Positions 1 to 8,323 of a stretch of 64,000 bases of DNA are shown one piece after another. The stretch lies in contig CAJTJA010000001.1 in NCBI GenBank assembly GCA_910576845.1, positions 1 to 64,000 on the forward strand. The letters run 5' to 3'. The stretch is from an uncultured Oscillibacter sp. GTDB taxonomy: Bacteria; Bacillota; Clostridia; Oscillospirales; Oscillospiraceae. Every line of letters begins with the position of its first letter. Position 1 is the stretch's first letter. The translations under genes were made by a program, and so were the position numbers. The notes under the pieces were generated by a model. It did no database searches, was not told the origin of the DNA, and was given only the letters and a program-made list of their open reading frames with translations.

Positions 1-330
1 GAGCGGGGCGTGCTCCTCTCCGGCGGGCAGAAGCAGCGGATTTCCATTGCCCGCATCTTTTTGAAGGACCCCCCAGTCCTGATCCTGGACGAGGCCACGT
101 CAGCCCTGGACAGCGTGACGGAAGCCAAGCTCCAGGAGGCGTTTGACAAGCTCTCCCAGGGGCGGACCACCATCATCATTGCCCACCGCCTGTCCACCGT
201 CCGCAGCGCGGACCGCATCGCCGTCATTGAGGAGGGGAAACTGGTGGAGCTGGGAAGCCACGAGGAGCTGATGGCCCGGGACGGGGCTTACGCCGCCCTG
301 GTCCATACCCAGGAGCTGCGCCATGGATAA
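1..330 (+). CDS. ABC exporter ATPase, C-terminal fragment (5' truncated by window)
   Basis: This is the C-terminal end of the nucleotide-binding domain of an ABC transporter; the gene begins before the window. The reading frame is open from base 1. It shows the ABC signature LSGGQKQR, a Walker B stretch LILDEATSALD, and the H-loop in IIIAHRLSTV. The order and spacing match MsbA/MdlB-type half-transporters, in which the ATPase follows six membrane helices. Such proteins export lipids, peptides or drugs by ATP hydrolysis, but the substrate cannot be judged from this fragment. The last codons overlap the start of the next gene at 323, so the two are probably translated together. Confidence 0.9.
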   Translation, partial: ERGVLLSGGQKQRISIARIFLKDPPVLILDEATSALDSVTEAKLQEAFDKLSQGRTTIIIAHRLSTVRSADRIAVIEEGKLVELGSHEELMARDGAYAALVHTQELRHG

Positions 331-1114
331 GGGGGCGCTGCTGGACCACCTGAGCCTGACCGGAGAGGACCGGCTGGCTCTGGCAAAGGTGCTGGACAAG
401 GCGGGACAGGCGGAGAGCCGGAACATTCCTGCCTCCACGGACTTCCTCACTCCCCAGCAGAGAGCCCGGGCGCTGGACCTGCTGCGGCTGGCCGGAATTG
501 CGGAGACATCCTATGTTTCCCAGGGAGGCTATGCCGGGGCGGAACGGCAGGTACTGCTGTTTCTCCCGGACTGGATGGAGCCGGAAAACGCCAAGCCCCC
601 GATTCGATGCCTCCGGGCGGAATTCCGGGAGGAAGACGCACTGACTCACCGGGATTTCCTGGGGAGTCTGATGGGCATGGGCGTGGCCCGGGAGAAAGTG
701 GGGGACATCCTGGCAGCCCCCGGCAGCGCGGATCTGCTGGTGCTGGAGGGCGTGGCGGATTTCCTTCTGCAAAGCTGGGACTCCGCCGGGCGGGCCAAGC
801 TCCGAGTTTCCGCAGTGGAGCTGGAAAACCTCCACATTCCGTCGGTCCAGCGGAGAGACGTCCGGGACACGGTCAGCTCCCTGCGGCTGGACGCGGTGGC
901 GTCCTCGGGGTTCCGCCTGTCCAGAGGAAAGGCCGCCGCCCTGATTGAGAGCGGGAAGGTTCAGCTGAACTGGCGGGAGTGCGTGAAGCCGGACAAGCTC
1001 CTGGAACCTGGGGACGTGGTGTCCGCCCGGGGCTTTGGGAAATTTGAGCTGGCGGAGGTCGGGGGGCTGACCCGAAAAGGGCGCATCTCCATCGTTTTGC
1101 AGGTTTACGTTTGA
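323..1114 (+). CDS. ylmH: YlmH-like S4-domain RNA-binding protein
   Basis: A 263-residue protein of the YlmH family. The C-terminal S4 RNA-binding domain lies at about residues 185-245 (LRLDAVASSGFRLSRGKAA, then a KPDKLLEPGDVVSARG stretch). The N-terminal half is the YlmH-type domain preceding S4. Family knowledge: YlmH binds ribosomes/tRNA and in Bacillus is tied to rescue of stalled 50S subunits; it normally sits in the division/cell-wall (dcw) region. Here it overlaps the end of an ABC exporter gene by 8 bp, an unusual neighbour. ATG at 323 is used; no better start is visible. Function is inferred from family. Confidence 0.8.
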   Translation: MDKGALLDHLSLTGEDRLALAKVLDKAGQAESRNIPASTDFLTPQQRARALDLLRLAGIAETSYVSQGGYAGAERQVLLFLPDWMEPENAKPPIRCLRAEFREEDALTHRDFLGSLMGMGVAREKVGDILAAPGSADLLVLEGVADFLLQSWDSAGRAKLRVSAVELENLHIPSVQRRDVRDTVSSLRLDAVASSGFRLSRGKAAALIESGKVQLNWRECVKPDKLLEPGDVVSARGFGKFELAEVGGLTRKGRISIVLQVYV

Positions 1115-1188
1115 GGCAGGAAGGAATCCGGTTAAAATTTGAAGAATGACGCGGCGGAAGACCGTATGGAATAGAGGAGACGTTTGGG

Positions 1189-1386
1189 ATGCTGGAATAC
1201 GAGTTTGATAAAGTTTGCAGCGGCGGCTTTTTTGCCTACGGACTGAAAGGCCATCAGGAGATCATCCGGCGGCGGGCGGCAGCGGGCTGGCGCTATGCGG
1301 GCTATATCCCAACAGAGCAGACCAGTCACGGGGCAATCACTGAGTTAGAGCTGGTATTCGAGCGGGAACAGGGAGGAAAGACATGA
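1189..1386 (+). CDS. DUF4177-like small protein
   Basis: A 65-residue protein beginning MLEYEFDKVC and carrying the AAGWRYAGYIP type of motif typical of DUF4177, a family of short soluble proteins of unknown function found across Firmicutes. It has no signal peptide or membrane segment. A ribosome site (gaggag) lies about 10 bases before the ATG. Its stop codon overlaps the next start in an ATGA arrangement, so it is probably translationally coupled to the YnzC-like gene. The family call rests on pattern only. Confidence 0.7.
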   Translation: MLEYEFDKVCSGGFFAYGLKGHQEIIRRRAAAGWRYAGYIPTEQTSHGAITELELVFEREQGGKT

Positions 1387-1595
1387 AGCAGGAGCAGATT
1401 GACCGCATCAACGAGCTGGCCCGCAAAGCCAAGTCCGTGGGGCTGACGGAGGAGGAAAAGGCGGAGCAGGCTGTCCTCCGCCGGGCCTACATCGACGCGG
1501 TGCTGGGGAACCTGAGGGGCCAGCTGGAAAATACCTATATTGTGGATGAGCAGGGAAATAAGCGAAAGCTGAAAGAGAAAGATACGGAGGGCTGA
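1383..1595 (+). CDS. DUF896 (YnzC/YlaC-type) protein
   Basis: A 70-residue protein starting MKQEQIDRINELARKAKS, the classic opening of the DUF896 family. The conserved LTEEEKAEQ and LRRAYI segments follow. Members are short helical-hairpin proteins; the B. subtilis relative YnzC belongs to the SOS-region set, but biochemical function is unknown. The start overlaps the stop of the DUF4177 gene and a GGAGG site sits 7 bases upstream. The gene ends 3 bases before the XpaC-like ORF, so the three probably form one operon. Confidence 0.85.
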   Translation: MKQEQIDRINELARKAKSVGLTEEEKAEQAVLRRAYIDAVLGNLRGQLENTYIVDEQGNKRKLKEKDTEG

Positions 1596-1598
1596 GCC

Positions 1599-2804
1599 AT
1601 GGCAGAAAACAAAAGACCGTCCTCCAGCGGCGGGGATTGGAGCTGGACCCTGATTATCCTGGGGTTTATTTTCTTCTGGCCCTTGGGGCTCTTCCTGCTG
1701 TTCGGAAAGCTCTTCGCCGAGGATGAGAAGAAGCCCGGTCAAAAGGCTCCGCCTCTCCAGGGCACGCCGGGACAGGCCGCCGGAGCCTCCACCAGAACCG
1801 CAGTCCCCCATCGCCAGACCAAGGCCGCCAAGGCGGTGAAAAAGGTCACCAAGTCCCCTCAAACGAAAAAGTCCACCGCCTTCTGGCTGAAAATTGCCGG
1901 CGCGGCGCTGCTGTTCTTCGGTTTGAACGGGATAGTGGATGCGCTGGAGAGCATGCTGTGGCTCATGCAGAACATGCCGACATCTCTCTGGTGGCTGGAG
2001 GACCTGCTGGGCGGCTGCGCCTTAACCGCCGGAGGCGGGGCCATGCTCTACAGCGGCTTTTCCATGGACCGGGCGCTGAAGCGTTTTTCCAAATACCTCC
2101 TGGCCATGGGAGACCGGGGGGTCGTGCCCATCGACGAGCTGGCCCGAACCCTGGGCTACTCCGAGCGGCGGGTGGCAAAGGACCTGGAGAAGATGATCGA
2201 CCGGGGGTACTTCGGCGGAAAGGCGTATTTGAACATGGAGCTTGGTTACCTGTTCCGGGGCGGCGGGGCGGAGGCGGATTTCCGCCAGCGCTTCCAGGAG
2301 GCCCGGGAAGGGGCCGGAGCGGAGCCGAAAGCTCCCCCCAAAGAGACGGAGGAGGGCTATTCCGGCATCCTGCGGAACATCCGCCGGGCCAATGACCAAA
2401 TCGCCGATCCCGTGCTCTCCGCTAAAATCGACCGTCTGGAAGCCATTACGGCCAAAATTTTTCAGGCCGTGGAAGCCGACCCCAAAAAGGCGGGACGCAT
2501 CGACACCTTTTTGAACTACTACCTCCCCACCACCCAGAAGCTGTTGAACTCCTACGCCCAGTTCGAGGCCGCCGGAGTAGAGGGAGAAAACCTCCGCCAG
2601 GCGAAACAGCGGATTGAATCCACCATGGACTCCATTGTAAAGGGCTTCGAGCATCAGCTGGACGAGCTTTACCAGGCAGATGCCATGGATGTGGACTCAG
2701 ACATCCGGGTCATGGAGCACATGCTTCGCCGGGATACCGGAAGCGCGGAGGAGGATTTCGGCCTGGGCGGATCCGCCGTTCAGGCTTCCCCGGAGGAACA
2801 GTAA
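1599..2804 (+). CDS. xpaC: XpaC-like (5-bromo-4-chloroindolyl phosphate hydrolysis family) membrane protein
   Basis: A 401-residue protein. Residues 15-40 form a membrane helix, followed by a basic, Pro/Ala-rich linker. Two more hydrophobic stretches lie at about 95-125 and 130-155. A winged-helix-like segment at about 170-215 reads LARTLGYSERRVAKDLEKM. From about 245 to 385 there is a helical domain matching XpaC, with FLNYYLPTTQKLLNSYAQF as the recognisable core. XpaC proteins are named for a cloning phenotype and their true role is unknown. They usually sit beside a TelA (toxic-anion resistance) gene, but none follows here. A strong hairpin terminator ends the operon. Confidence 0.8.
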   Translation: MAENKRPSSSGGDWSWTLIILGFIFFWPLGLFLLFGKLFAEDEKKPGQKAPPLQGTPGQAAGASTRTAVPHRQTKAAKAVKKVTKSPQTKKSTAFWLKIAGAALLFFGLNGIVDALESMLWLMQNMPTSLWWLEDLLGGCALTAGGGAMLYSGFSMDRALKRFSKYLLAMGDRGVVPIDELARTLGYSERRVAKDLEKMIDRGYFGGKAYLNMELGYLFRGGGAEADFRQRFQEAREGAGAEPKAPPKETEEGYSGILRNIRRANDQIADPVLSAKIDRLEAITAKIFQAVEADPKKAGRIDTFLNYYLPTTQKLLNSYAQFEAAGVEGENLRQAKQRIESTMDSIVKGFEHQLDELYQADAMDVDSDIRVMEHMLRRDTGSAEEDFGLGGSAVQASPEEQ

Positions 2805-2900
2805 AAAGAACCTGGTCCGCCCTGAAACAAAAACCGATGCTCCAATACGGCGCTCCAGCATCTTCCACAGCTTTAAAACCGCCCTTAAAGCAGCTAAATC

Positions 2901-2952
2901 AATAAAACGGCAGCCGCATAACGCCTTCACGTCATGCGGCTGCCGCTTTATT
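2901..2952. terminator. Bidirectional intrinsic terminator
   Basis: Arms 2901-2919 and 2934-2952 are complementary over 19 bp with one G-U pair, around a 14-base loop. A-rich and T-rich flanks lie on either side. It lies between the convergent XpaC-like gene and the zinc-ribbon gene and can serve both. Confidence 0.85.
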
Positions 2953-3049
2953 GAAAAATCTCCTCAGCAGGCCGCAAAGCGGCCTTATTTCGGGTCTCAT
3001 AGTCAACACCCTCGCGCGAAGCGCACAGCCGCCCGCCGGCTGTATATCC

Positions 3050-3481
3050 TTATGTTTTCGCGTTGATCTGAGTTCCGCACTTTGGGCAGGTGATAATAAT
3101 CTTCCCCTTCCCCGCCGGGACCCGGCAAATGGTTTTACAGTTCTTGCAGGTAAAATACTTGTGGTCCTTATCGGCATGACGCGCCCTGGCCCCGGCATGC
3201 CGGTTCTTGACGCCGCAGTACCAGTTCACCCATTTTTGATTCTCCATCTGGCGCCGGGAGAAATTTTTGGAAAAGGAACGGAACAAAATCACAATCATCA
3301 GGAAAACCAGCACACTCTCCAGCACCCGGACGGCCAGTCCCTTCTTGAGGAAAAAGCATACCAATTCCACAACCCACAAAATGAGATAGCCCCGGAAAAG
3401 CGCCTGGTTTAGCTGGTCCCATCCATTGCGCCCATACATGAAACGGGCAAACGCGCCGCCGATTTTTTGAAAAAAGCCCAT
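3050..3481 (-). CDS. Small membrane protein with C-terminal zinc ribbon
   Basis: A 143-residue protein of unknown function. The N-terminus is amphipathic, and two hydrophobic segments at about residues 28-46 and 50-68 probably span the membrane. The tail carries two CxxC pairs (CKNC near residue 111 and CPKC near 133), a zinc-ribbon arrangement. A site aaggag precedes the ATG. The architecture (membrane anchor plus cytosolic zinc finger) is clear, but no named family is recognised. It converges on the XpaC-like gene at a shared terminator. Confidence 0.65.
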   Translation of the reverse strand: MGFFQKIGGAFARFMYGRNGWDQLNQALFRGYLILWVVELVCFFLKKGLAVRVLESVLVFLMIVILFRSFSKNFSRRQMENQKWVNWYCGVKNRHAGARARHADKDHKYFTCKNCKTICRVPAGKGKIIITCPKCGTQINAKT

Positions 3482-3657
3482 ATGCCTGAACTCCTTTGCC
3501 GGTCCTGCCGTTTTTGATGTTCTACATTTTACTCGCAGACAAGCAGATAAACAACCTGTTTGGGCCGGAATTTACAAAATGGTCATTTATTTTCCATAGG
3601 GGCTGTGCTATATTTTAAAGTTGTTAAAAAATTAAAAGAAGGAAGTGCATCCGAATT

Positions 3658-5541
3658 ATGGCCAAACGGCAATTCAAAGCAGAATCCAAACGGCTTCTGG
3701 ACCTCATGATTAACTCCATCTATACGCATAAGGAAATTTTCCTCCGGGAAATCATCTCCAATGCCAGCGACGCCTGCGACAAGCTCTGTTATCAGGCTCT
3801 GACCGACCAGGCCGTGGGCATGGACCGGGGGGATTTCAAAATTGAGATCACCGCAGATAAGGACAAGCGGACTCTCACCGTCTCTGATAACGGCGTGGGC
3901 ATGGACAAGGAGGACCTGGAAAATAACCTGGGCATTATCGCCTCCTCCGGCTCCTTTAAATTCAAGCAGGAACTGGGAGACGACGCCAAGGACACCGACG
4001 TCATCGGACAGTTCGGCGTGGGCTTCTACTCCGCCTTCATGGTCTCCGATCACATCACCGTGGTGACGAAAAAATACGGCGCGGAGAGCGCCTATATGTG
4101 GCAGTCCTCCGGAGCCGACGGTTATACAATCGCCGAGTGCGGGAAGGAATCCGTGGGTACCGATATCATCATGCACATCAAGCCGGACACCGACGATGAG
4201 AATTACAGCGAATTCCTGGAGTCCTGGCGTCTTCAGGAGTTGGTGCGAAAGTATTCCGACTATATTCGCTTTCCAATCCGCATGGAGGTTTCCAAAACCC
4301 GGAAAAAAGAGGATTCTCCGGAGGACAAGCCGGAATACGAGACTTATCAGGAAGTAGAAACTCTGAATTCCATGGTTCCCATCTGGCAGCGGGCCAAGTC
4401 TGATGTCAAGGAAGAGGAGTACCACAAATTCTACCGGGACAAATTCCACGACTATGCCGATCCCCAGCGGGTGATTCCCGTTTCCGTAGAAGGCAGCATT
4501 ACCTACAAGGCGCTGCTCTTTGTTCCAGGCGCTACTCCCTTCGACTACTACACCAAGGAGTATGAGAAGGGCCTCCAGCTCTATTCCAACGGCGTTCTTA
4601 TTATGGACAAGTGCGCCGATCTGCTGCCGGAGCATTTCCGCTTCGTCCGGGGCGTGGCAGACTCCCCAGACCTGAGCCTGAACATCTCCCGCGAACTTTT
4701 GCAGCATGACCGGCAGCTGAAAATCATTGCCGGAAATCTGGAGAAAAAGATTAAAACGGACCTTGCAAAATTCCTCGCCGAGGACCGGGAGGGCTATGAA
4801 AAGTTCTGGAAGAATTTCGGCCGCCAGCTCAAGTACGGCGCAGTAAACGAATATGGCCGCCACAAGGAGCTGCTCCAGGATTTGCTGCTGTTCTATTCTT
4901 CCACAGAAAAAAAGCCCGTTACTCTGGAAGAGTATGTCTCCCGGATGAAAGAGGACCAGAAGTATATTTACTACGCCGCCGGTGAAACCCCGGATAAAAT
5001 TGACAAGCTCCCCCAAACCGAGGGACTGCGGGACGCAGGCACGGAAATCCTCTATTTCACCGAGGAGGTGGACGAGTTCTGCGCCCAAACCCTGCGGACA
5101 TACAAGGACAAAGAATTCCGGTCTGTGCTGGACCAGGAGATTGAGGAAGGCGAATCGAAAAAGGCCGAAGAGGAAGCCGAGGCTCACAAGGATACCTTCC
5201 GCTTTGTAAAGGAAGCCTTGGGGGATTCCGTCAAGGATGTCAAGGCCAGCGCCCGGCTCAAGTCCCATCCTGTCTGCCTCACCGCCGGGGAGGGGCTGAG
5301 CTTTGAGATGGAGAAATATTTCCAGGCCGTTCAGCCCGATTCTGGCATCAAGGCGGAGCGTATTTTGGAGCTGAATGTGGACCATCCTGCTTTCCAAGCC
5401 CTGGAAGCCGCCGTGGAAGCCGACCCGGAAAAAGCAAAAAATTACGCCGCCCTGCTGTATAGCCAGGCACTGCTGATTGCGGGCCTGCCTCTGGACGACC
5501 CCTCCGGCTATACCGATCTCGTGTGCGGACTAATGAAATGA
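3658..5541 (+). CDS. htpG: Chaperone HtpG (Hsp90)
   Basis: A 627-residue Hsp90 chaperone. The N-terminal GHKL ATPase domain shows the N box (REIISNASDA), DNGVGM and GQFGVGFYSAF. The middle domain carries the catalytic-arginine region NISRELLQHD near residue 343. The C-terminal dimerisation part ends near 627, a normal bacterial length. HtpG remodels client proteins in the cytosol in an ATP-dependent cycle. The gene is alone, with a long gap behind it and a strong terminator ahead. The AGAAGGAAG ribosome site lies unusually far (about 12 bases) from the ATG. No CIRCE operator is visible. Confidence 0.97.
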   Translation: MAKRQFKAESKRLLDLMINSIYTHKEIFLREIISNASDACDKLCYQALTDQAVGMDRGDFKIEITADKDKRTLTVSDNGVGMDKEDLENNLGIIASSGSFKFKQELGDDAKDTDVIGQFGVGFYSAFMVSDHITVVTKKYGAESAYMWQSSGADGYTIAECGKESVGTDIIMHIKPDTDDENYSEFLESWRLQELVRKYSDYIRFPIRMEVSKTRKKEDSPEDKPEYETYQEVETLNSMVPIWQRAKSDVKEEEYHKFYRDKFHDYADPQRVIPVSVEGSITYKALLFVPGATPFDYYTKEYEKGLQLYSNGVLIMDKCADLLPEHFRFVRGVADSPDLSLNISRELLQHDRQLKIIAGNLEKKIKTDLAKFLAEDREGYEKFWKNFGRQLKYGAVNEYGRHKELLQDLLLFYSSTEKKPVTLEEYVSRMKEDQKYIYYAAGETPDKIDKLPQTEGLRDAGTEILYFTEEVDEFCAQTLRTYKDKEFRSVLDQEIEEGESKKAEEEAEAHKDTFRFVKEALGDSVKDVKASARLKSHPVCLTAGEGLSFEMEKYFQAVQPDSGIKAERILELNVDHPAFQALEAAVEADPEKAKNYAALLYSQALLIAGLPLDDPSGYTDLVCGLMK

Positions 5542-5550
5542 CCCCCCTTG

Positions 5551-5590
5551 CGGGACCCGGCAAAAGCCGGGTCCCGTGTTTTCTCTTCAA
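5551..5590 (+). terminator. Intrinsic terminator of htpG
   Basis: A perfect 11-bp stem (5551-5561 with 5566-5576) around an AAAA loop is followed by a T-rich stretch, 10 bases after the htpG stop. Confidence 0.9.
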
Positions 5591-6007
5591 TTCTACACCG
5601 GCAAACAGCCTTTATCGCCGGCGCAGCCGAAAAAGAAGCCCGCGGATTTTTTCAGCTCAGCGCCGTCTTGCGGTTTAGCCGTGCCTGTTCTTCATAGGAA
5701 ACGTCCGCACATAGAGTGCGCAGACGGGTGATTGACCGCCAGCCGAACAAGAGCATATACTTTTTTCAACTGTGTTGACTATGCCGGACTCTTTGCCAAA
5801 GCAGCTGAGCCAGTCTTTCCCCAGAACAGCACCCAATCCGTTTTTGTCTGCTTTTCCGCCCGGTCCCCGGCATTTTATATGAATGATACGCCGATGCCCA
5901 TACCAAAAGCGGCGCAAGTGCAAGCCCTAAAAGCCGCCTCTTTTCCAAATATATTTACTTGCTATCAAAATCAGGAAACAAGCAAAAAGGACATCCCAGG
6001 CTTCCTC
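5591..6007. other. Intergenic region, nothing recognised
   Basis: About 420 bases with no convincing coding frame on either strand and no hairpin that stands out. The short ORFs present lack ribosome sites and codon bias. Confidence 0.5.
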
Positions 6008-6036
6008 TTGACAGTTCCAAGCCTTCATGCTATACT
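6008..6036 (+). promoter_or_regulatory. Sigma-A promoter of marR-MATE operon
   Basis: TTGACA (6008-6013), a 17-base spacer and TATACT (6031-6036). Between it and the marR start are two tandem copies of an AAAAAGAACAGTT-like stretch (about 6046-6072), plausible MarR binding sites for autorepression. Confidence 0.85.
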
Positions 6037-6086
6037 CAAATAGTTTTAAAAAGAACAGTTAAAAAAAGAACAAAGGAGCCCGGAAC

Positions 6087-6515
6087 ATGATTACCATTGC
6101 CCAGCTGACCCGTTTGCCCAAAAAGTTCAGCCGGTATTATGACCGTCAGTTTCTCCCCCTGCTGGAGCGAACAGGCTTGTCTATGCGGGAAATTCACGTT
6201 CTGCTGTTCCTGGCAAACCATCCCGGACAAGATACTGCCAGAGATGTCGCAGAATTTCGGGGACTCGCTAAATCACAGGTTTCTCAGGCGGTAGATGTTC
6301 TGACCGGCAGCGGATTTATTGTCCGGCAGGCCGATGGGGACGACCGCCGGATCATTCATTTGAGCATTACGGAGCAGGGACGGCCCGTGGCACAGAAAGC
6401 CCAGGCCATTCAGGCGGCCTGCGGGCGGCGTCTGCTGGAATGTCTGAACAAAGAAGAGCAAACCGTCTTTTTGAATCTGCTGGAGCGGGTTCTGCGGGAG
6501 GCGGAAGCAGTATGA
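6087..6515 (+). CDS. MarR-family transcriptional regulator
   Basis: A 142-residue regulator with the MarR winged helix-turn-helix. The recognition region RGLAKSQVSQAVDVL lies near residues 58-72 and the wing DGDDRRIIHLSITEQG near 85-100. MarR proteins are dimeric and usually repress a neighbouring efflux gene until a ligand binds. The gene starts behind a near-consensus promoter and its stop codon overlaps an ATG of the MATE gene, so a role in controlling that pump is a strong inference. The ligand is unknown. Confidence 0.92.
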   Translation: MITIAQLTRLPKKFSRYYDRQFLPLLERTGLSMREIHVLLFLANHPGQDTARDVAEFRGLAKSQVSQAVDVLTGSGFIVRQADGDDRRIIHLSITEQGRPVAQKAQAIQAACGRRLLECLNKEEQTVFLNLLERVLREAEAV

Positions 6516-6529
6516 GAGGAGCATCTGAA

Positions 6530-7903
6530 ATGGATCAAAAAAGTGTCGATCTGAGCAGCGGCCCCGTAGGGAAACTGCTGTTTTCCCTGGCTCTGCCCAC
6601 GATTACTTCCCAAGTTGTGAATATGCTTTACAATCTGGTGGACCGGGTTTATATCGGGCACATGCAGCCTGTAGACACCGTGGGAGCGCTTGCCCTCACC
6701 GGCGTTGGAGTCTGCCTGCCGGTCATTATGGTCATCTCCGCCTTTGCCGCTCTGGTAGGCATGGGCGGCGCGCCCAGAGCCTCCATCCAGGAAGGCAGAG
6801 GAAACATAGAGGGTTCACAGCGGATCATGGGCAACAGCTTCACTTTACTAATCATCGCCGCTGCCGCACTGACAGTGATCTTCCGTGTCTTTGCGGAACC
6901 GCTGCTGCTGACCTTCGGAGCCAGTGAAAATACCATTGGTTATGCCATGGACTATATGCGCATCTATTCACTGGGCACCCTCTTCGTTCAGGTCACGCTG
7001 GGCATGAATGCCTATATCACCGCTCAGGGCTTCACTACCGTCAGCATGAAAACCGTTCTCATCGGCGCCGGACTGAATACGGTGCTGGACCCCATTCTCA
7101 TCTTTGGATTTGGCATGGGCGTTCGGGGGGCGGCGCTGGCAACCATCATCTCTCAAGCGGTCTCCGCTGTGTGGGTACTCCGTTTCCTTACTGGCCCCCA
7201 AAGCAAGTGGAAGCTTCGCAAAGAGAACCTGCGGCTCCAGCCCAGGGTTTTTCTGCCCAGCCTCGCTCTCGGCCTGTCTCCTTTTATTATGCAGTCCACA
7301 GAGAGCCTCATTGCCATCTGCTTCAACTCTTCCCTTCTGAAATACGGCGGGGATGTGGCGGTAGGGGCCATGACGGTGCTGACCAGCATGATGCAGTTCG
7401 CCATGATGCCCCTCCAGGGCCTGAGTCAGGGAGCACAGCCTATCATCAGCTATAACTTCGGCGCACAGAACGCCCAGAGAGTCAAAGACGCTTTCCGGTG
7501 CCTCCTCCGAGCTTGCGTAATTTACTCAGCGGCGCTCTGGCTGCTGGTACAGCTCTTTCCCCGGATGTTTGTAATGATTTTCAATAACGACTCAACGCTG
7601 GTGGACTACGCGGTTTGGGCCCTTCGGATCTACATGGGCACCACCTGCCTTTTCGGTATCCAAATCGCCTGCCAGCAGACCTTTGTCGCTCTTGGGAACG
7701 CAAAAACGTCTCTGTTTTTAGCAGTGCTCCGGAAGATTATCCTGCTGATTCCATTAATTTATATTTTGCCGAATTTCTTCGCCAATAAAGCCTTCGCCGT
7801 CTTTTTGGCAGAGCCGGTGGCGGATTTTCTGGCGGTAACCACCACCGCTTCCATGTTCACCGTTCAGTTTAAAAAAAGCATGGCAGAACTGGAAAAGGGT
7901 TAG
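6530..7903 (+). CDS. MATE-family efflux transporter
   Basis: A 457-residue multidrug/toxin extrusion protein with about 12 hydrophobic segments. The N-terminal half contains LALPTITSQVVNMLYNLVDR, a typical MATE helix 1 signature, and the C-half repeats the fold. MATE pumps export cationic drugs using a Na+ or H+ gradient. Two starts are possible: ATG 6512 overlaps the marR stop (ATGA), but ATG 6530 has an AGAGGAG site 8 bases upstream and is preferred. It is cotranscribed with marR and ends near a terminator hairpin at 8078. Confidence 0.93.
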   Translation: MDQKSVDLSSGPVGKLLFSLALPTITSQVVNMLYNLVDRVYIGHMQPVDTVGALALTGVGVCLPVIMVISAFAALVGMGGAPRASIQEGRGNIEGSQRIMGNSFTLLIIAAAALTVIFRVFAEPLLLTFGASENTIGYAMDYMRIYSLGTLFVQVTLGMNAYITAQGFTTVSMKTVLIGAGLNTVLDPILIFGFGMGVRGAALATIISQAVSAVWVLRFLTGPQSKWKLRKENLRLQPRVFLPSLALGLSPFIMQSTESLIAICFNSSLLKYGGDVAVGAMTVLTSMMQFAMMPLQGLSQGAQPIISYNFGAQNAQRVKDAFRCLLRACVIYSAALWLLVQLFPRMFVMIFNNDSTLVDYAVWALRIYMGTTCLFGIQIACQQTFVALGNAKTSLFLAVLRKIILLIPLIYILPNFFANKAFAVFLAEPVADFLAVTTTASMFTVQFKKSMAELEKG

Positions 7904-8077
7904 GGCCTGTTTAAAGGCCGGCAAAATGCCCGATAGGTTTTTTGCCAGGCGAGACGGTTTAACGCAGGAATTCTGCCGGATTTCAAGTCAAACCAGCACC
8001 TTCCCGGCGGAAAAGGATGCCCGGGGACAACGCTTTATCGATTTTAAAACAGAGTTTAGAAATCCAATGAACCCAAC

Positions 8078-8126
8078 GTGCCGGGAATTTGACCGCCTTC
8101 GGTCCGGATTTCCGGCGCCTTTTTTG
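8078..8126 (+). terminator. Likely terminator of the MATE operon
   Basis: Outer arms 8078-8084 and 8112-8118 pair with one G-U. An inner GACCG/CGGTC stem lies at 8091-8103. The hairpin is followed by CTTTTTTG. Confidence 0.65.
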
Positions 8127-8240
8127 CAAAATTCCACAGAAAAAAAGGGGGAAAGTTTCTCATTTTTCCGAAAGGTTTTATTTTTTCCCACCCTAACATG
8201 CAAAGTATTGGCATAGAACAAATTATTTCGCAAAAACTAC

Positions 8241-8269
8241 TTGCAATATAGAAAGAAATCGTGTAATAT
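8241..8269 (+). promoter_or_regulatory. Promoter of haemolysin-III gene
   Basis: TTGCAA (8241-8246), 17 bases, TAATAT (8264-8269). The -10 box lies inside a long perfect palindrome, so the promoter is probably controlled. Confidence 0.65.
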
Positions 8270-8296
8270 AGTTTTGTAAACTATATTACACGATTT
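8256..8296. repeat. Perfect 19-bp inverted repeat over the -10 box
   Basis: Arms 8256-8274 and 8278-8296 are exact reverse complements with a 3-base centre. The AT-rich arms contain GTGTAATATAG. The position overlaps the -10 box and transcription start, as expected for a dimeric repressor operator. In RNA the downstream arm would form a hairpin followed by TTTTT, so an attenuator is the alternative. Confidence 0.8.
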
Positions 8297-8323
8297 TTCA
8301 AACAAGTGCCAGGGAGGACTGCC

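Noticed and set aside
3583..5397. 604-codon frame opposite htpG
   Set aside because: Shadow of htpG with no recognisable domain.
7926..8216. 96-codon plus-strand ORF after the MATE gene
   Set aside because: It spans a terminator hairpin, has no ribosome site and shows no gene-like codon use.
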